Source: Allorhodopirellula heiligendammensis
Lineage (GTDB): Bacteria; Planctomycetota; Planctomycetia; Pirellulales; Pirellulaceae
Assembly (NCBI RefSeq): GCF_007860105.1
Contig: NZ_SJPU01000002.1
Coordinates: forward strand, 633,256 to 697,255
Length of the DNA: 64,000 nucleotides
Direction: 5' to 3'
The position numbers and the translations under genes were made by a program. Positions 61,960 through 64,000 of the stretch are shown here, piece after piece. The first letter of the stretch is position 1. Every line of letters starts with the position of its first letter. The notes under the pieces are model-generated. The model had not been told where the DNA came from, ran no database searches, and worked only from the letters and a program-made list of their open reading frames with translations.

Positions 61960-64000
61960 TCATTTCGAATCTGCTCGGAAGGACTTCATCGCCGTTTCGC
62001 CGCCTGTGCGAATTTCAATTAGGAAGCGAATCAGATCGGAGAACTGCTGCCGGTCATGGAGTTGATTGACCAGTCCCGGCGGCATTGCAGACACGCTGAC
62101 AGGAATGACGTCGTCGATGTCTTCCTGGGCGATCACGATTTCCTTGCCGCCCGCGGGTTCCCGGATTACGAACTCGTCATCATCCTCGCGGACGGGGAAA
62201 CCACGAAGCACCAAACCGTCGGCGGTGATCACGGATACCTGCTGAAAATCTTTGTGGATTTCTTGAGACGGCTCCAGCACGGACTGTACCAGCATGGAAT
62301 TGGTGATGCCGTCGCGAGCTTCAGCGAGATTAGGACCCAGTCGTGGGCCTGAGACGGGCTCGTGGCACTTGGCACACGAAATCGATGGATTGAAGAATAG
62401 CTCCGCCCCTCGTTTGGCATCTCCTTCGGCCATCGCTCGAGTCGCCAGATCGTGCGGCGAGATTTCCGCGAGCGTCTCAGCCAGTGAAATCGGTGGCTTG
62501 GCGTCCGCCGGGATCGCTTTGAGCTGAAGATTGTGAATCGACCAGTATTTATTAGGCGACACTCCGGTCTGGGTAACGCGGATGAACCGAACCAGTCCCG
62601 GACTATCCAGCTCGATCGACGTAACAGGCTTGTCGCCGTAGCCAACCGCCACCGGCCCATTCCAGGAGGACCCGTCGGCGGAGACTTCCACGAGATAGCT
62701 GCGTGGAAAGTCCTGGTTCGAACCTCGCGTATCCAGTACCAGCGTCATCGCCCTAACGGGTTCAGGGAGTTCAACCGACAGCCACTGGCCTGGCTTCTGG
62801 ACGGTGCCGGTATCCCAGCGAGTTTTTTCACTCGTGTCGATCGCCATTTCTAAATGTTCGCGATTATTGCTCGCATCGAGCTTCCACTGGGAACGGTCCT
62901 TGGTCTCGGGTGGGTCGTAGTAGTGTAGGTCTGCAAGAGTCCAGGGACCAATTCGAGAGGCTGACTCCTCTCGAACGCGTTCCACGTCTTGCGGTTGGAT
63001 CATTGAACCTTCATTGTCCCAACTGTTACGGACATAGTTTGCCGCGTCCGCAATCCAGGCATCGTCGTTGGCGGCCAATGGCATCATCAGTCCATCGGCA
63101 TAGGTTTTGTCGTCGACAGGACCGATCAAGCCTTGCAAGAGAATCCGGAGCAGTCGAGCTTTGTGCCCTTGGACGCGCGCCGATCCAGCTAAAGGAGGCG
63201 CTAAATGATCGCCGCCCTGCGGAGATGGATGTCCCTTACCATGTTCCCCGTGACAGGTCGTACAGAGTGTCGAGTAGATCACCTTCCCACGGAGAACCGA
63301 TGCGGCGAGCGCTTCGTTGCGCTGAGCCATTTCAGCAATCTTTTTCTGTTCTGCCCGCAGGGCTTCCATCCCCCGCCTATATTGCTCAGCGACAGAGGCG
63401 ACGTTGGGGTTGGACTGGTTCGCCTCAACAATCCGCTGCGTGATCGCCTCACCATCAGGGTGCTGTCCCTGATTGACCGAGAGCAGTGTTTGCATCACGA
63501 CGCCTGGGCTCGGGTCTTGAGCCAGGCGTTCGATAACATTGTTGAGACTGGTGTCGGTTGCCAGAAATGGTTCTGCCAACCGCATGGCGGCGGCACGAAC
63601 GCGGGCGTCCGAATCAACGAATCCTTCCGCGAGAGACTCTACGGTGATCGCACCAAGTCCTTCGAGCGTCCAGTAGCCGTGCAATCGCCCCAATGGATCG
63701 TCACCTTGGTGAGCGAGTTCCTCTAATGCCGGAATAACGCTGTTGTCGCCATGCAGAATAATGAGCTTCTGAGCTTCATCACGCCACCATCCATTTGGAT
63801 GATTAAGATGAGCCACAAGCTGCAGTGGAGATTCGTCGAGCATCCGTGGTTGAGGGCCACGTTCTGTCGATTCATGATCAACGCGGTAGATGCGGCCACG
63901 CCCAATGTTCTTGTCCAATTCGTATTCTTCAACGATACCGCGCAGGTACGATCCCTCGCGGACCCACGCACCTTCCTGAATGATACCGCGGTACATATCG
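61960..64000 (-). CDS. Large CxxCH/HEAT secreted protein (partial, 5' end outside window)
   Basis: The C-terminal ~680 residues of a large planctomycete heme-binding protein; the first Met seen (MYRGIIQEGAWVREGSYLRG) is internal to a propeller-type N-terminal part beyond the right edge. HEAT-like repeats (VIPALEELAHQGDDPLGRLH) are followed by a first heme site CTTCHGEHGKGHPSPQ near residue 245. An F5/8C-type discoidin domain is at ~400-500 (GQWLSVELPEPVRAMTLVLD). A second heme site CAKCHEPVSGPRLGPNL follows, then a C-terminal domain (VITADGLVLRGFPVREDDDE, DLIRFLIEIR). This is the PVC-type CxxCH protein layout. It would act in the periplasm; the reaction is unknown. Confidence 0.92.
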   Translation of the reverse strand, partial: DMYRGIIQEGAWVREGSYLRGIVEEYELDKNIGRGRIYRVDHESTERGPQPRMLDESPLQLVAHLNHPNGWWRDEAQKLIILHGDNSVIPALEELAHQGDDPLGRLHGYWTLEGLGAITVESLAEGFVDSDARVRAAAMRLAEPFLATDTSLNNVIERLAQDPSPGVVMQTLLSVNQGQHPDGEAITQRIVEANQSNPNVASVAEQYRRGMEALRAEQKKIAEMAQRNEALAASVLRGKVIYSTLCTTCHGEHGKGHPSPQGGDHLAPPLAGSARVQGHKARLLRILLQGLIGPVDDKTYADGLMMPLAANDDAWIADAANYVRNSWDNEGSMIQPQDVERVREESASRIGPWTLADLHYYDPPETKDRSQWKLDASNNREHLEMAIDTSEKTRWDTGTVQKPGQWLSVELPEPVRAMTLVLDTRGSNQDFPRSYLVEVSADGSSWNGPVAVGYGDKPVTSIELDSPGLVRFIRVTQTGVSPNKYWSIHNLQLKAIPADAKPPISLAETLAEISPHDLATRAMAEGDAKRGAELFFNPSISCAKCHEPVSGPRLGPNLAEARDGITNSMLVQSVLEPSQEIHKDFQQVSVITADGLVLRGFPVREDDDEFVIREPAGGKEIVIAQEDIDDVIPVSVSAMPPGLVNQLHDRQQFSDLIRFLIEIRTGGETAMKSFRADSK

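Overview
The window looks like a chromosomal segment of a planctomycete of the Pirellulaceae (Rhodopirellula-like). Evidence: a DUF1549/DUF1553 protein, a DUF1501 protein and a PPC-domain protein in one cluster; a planctomycete-type cytochrome c fused to WD40 repeats; a large CxxCH/HEAT protein; a sulfatase; a Tat-exported Gfo/Idh/MocA oxidoreductase; LamG proteins; and a Ser/Thr kinase-like membrane protein. KdsB implies an outer membrane with Kdo. No rRNA, tRNA, CRISPR array, transposase or prophage was seen. The genus assignment is inference from gene content.

Layout. 0-1.3 kb: 5' part of a sulfatase that runs off the left edge. 1.5-7.7 kb: a coupled minus-strand operon of rho, an SbcD/YhaO-like phosphoesterase and an SbcC/YhaN-like ATPase. 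8.2-11.4 kb: acetate-type symporter with its DUF485 partner, then kdsB. 12.2-13.7 kb: ammonium transporter behind a candidate sigma-54 promoter. 14-17 kb: malic enzyme, a free-standing receiver, a tiny membrane protein and a stress-type flavin-binding-fold protein. 17-24.4 kb: CAP protein, an RHH protein, a thiolase-fold KAS III/OleA-like enzyme, PHP hydrolase, TIGR04282-type transferase, cupin and a Tat oxidoreductase. 24.7-30 kb: SGNH esterase; a three-gene operon (MscL with a zinc ribbon, receiver, zinc-ribbon metallopeptidase); LamG protein. 30-36.5 kb: disulfide reductase-like flavoprotein, Met-rich secreted protein, pseudokinase, an unknown membrane-anchored protein and a sugar-type ABC permease. 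36.7-39.6 kb: ROK kinase and lepA. 39.7-40.05 kb: a probable structured RNA gene. 40.2-46 kb: amidohydrolase, hairpin tandem repeats, unknown protein, phosphoesterase-LamG and PDZ protein. 45.9-49.7 kb: overlapping operon of N-formylglutamate amidohydrolase-like, QEGLA/DUF1704 peptidase and ATP-grasp ligase. 50-52.3 kb: mini-zincin, CvfB-like protein and LMW phosphatase. 52.4-52.75 kb: a decayed DUF2625 pseudogene. 52.7-64 kb: planctomycete secreted cytochrome/DUF cluster, ending in a protein that runs off the right edge.

How the genes work together. Tight stop/start overlaps define at least six translationally coupled groups: rho-yhaO-yhaN, DUF485-symporter, mscL-receiver-peptidase, permease-unknown, amidohydrolase-DUF1704-ATP-grasp and DUF1501-PPC. 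The most interesting items are the structured RNA gene after lepA (promoter, near-perfect Shine-Dalgarno, three-way-junction fold, strong terminator), the MscL operon in which channel and peptidase both carry zinc ribbons, the pseudokinase, the QEGLA/ATP-grasp operon and the DUF2625 pseudogene. Purine/pyrimidine octamer repeats recur between genes and once inside a coding region.
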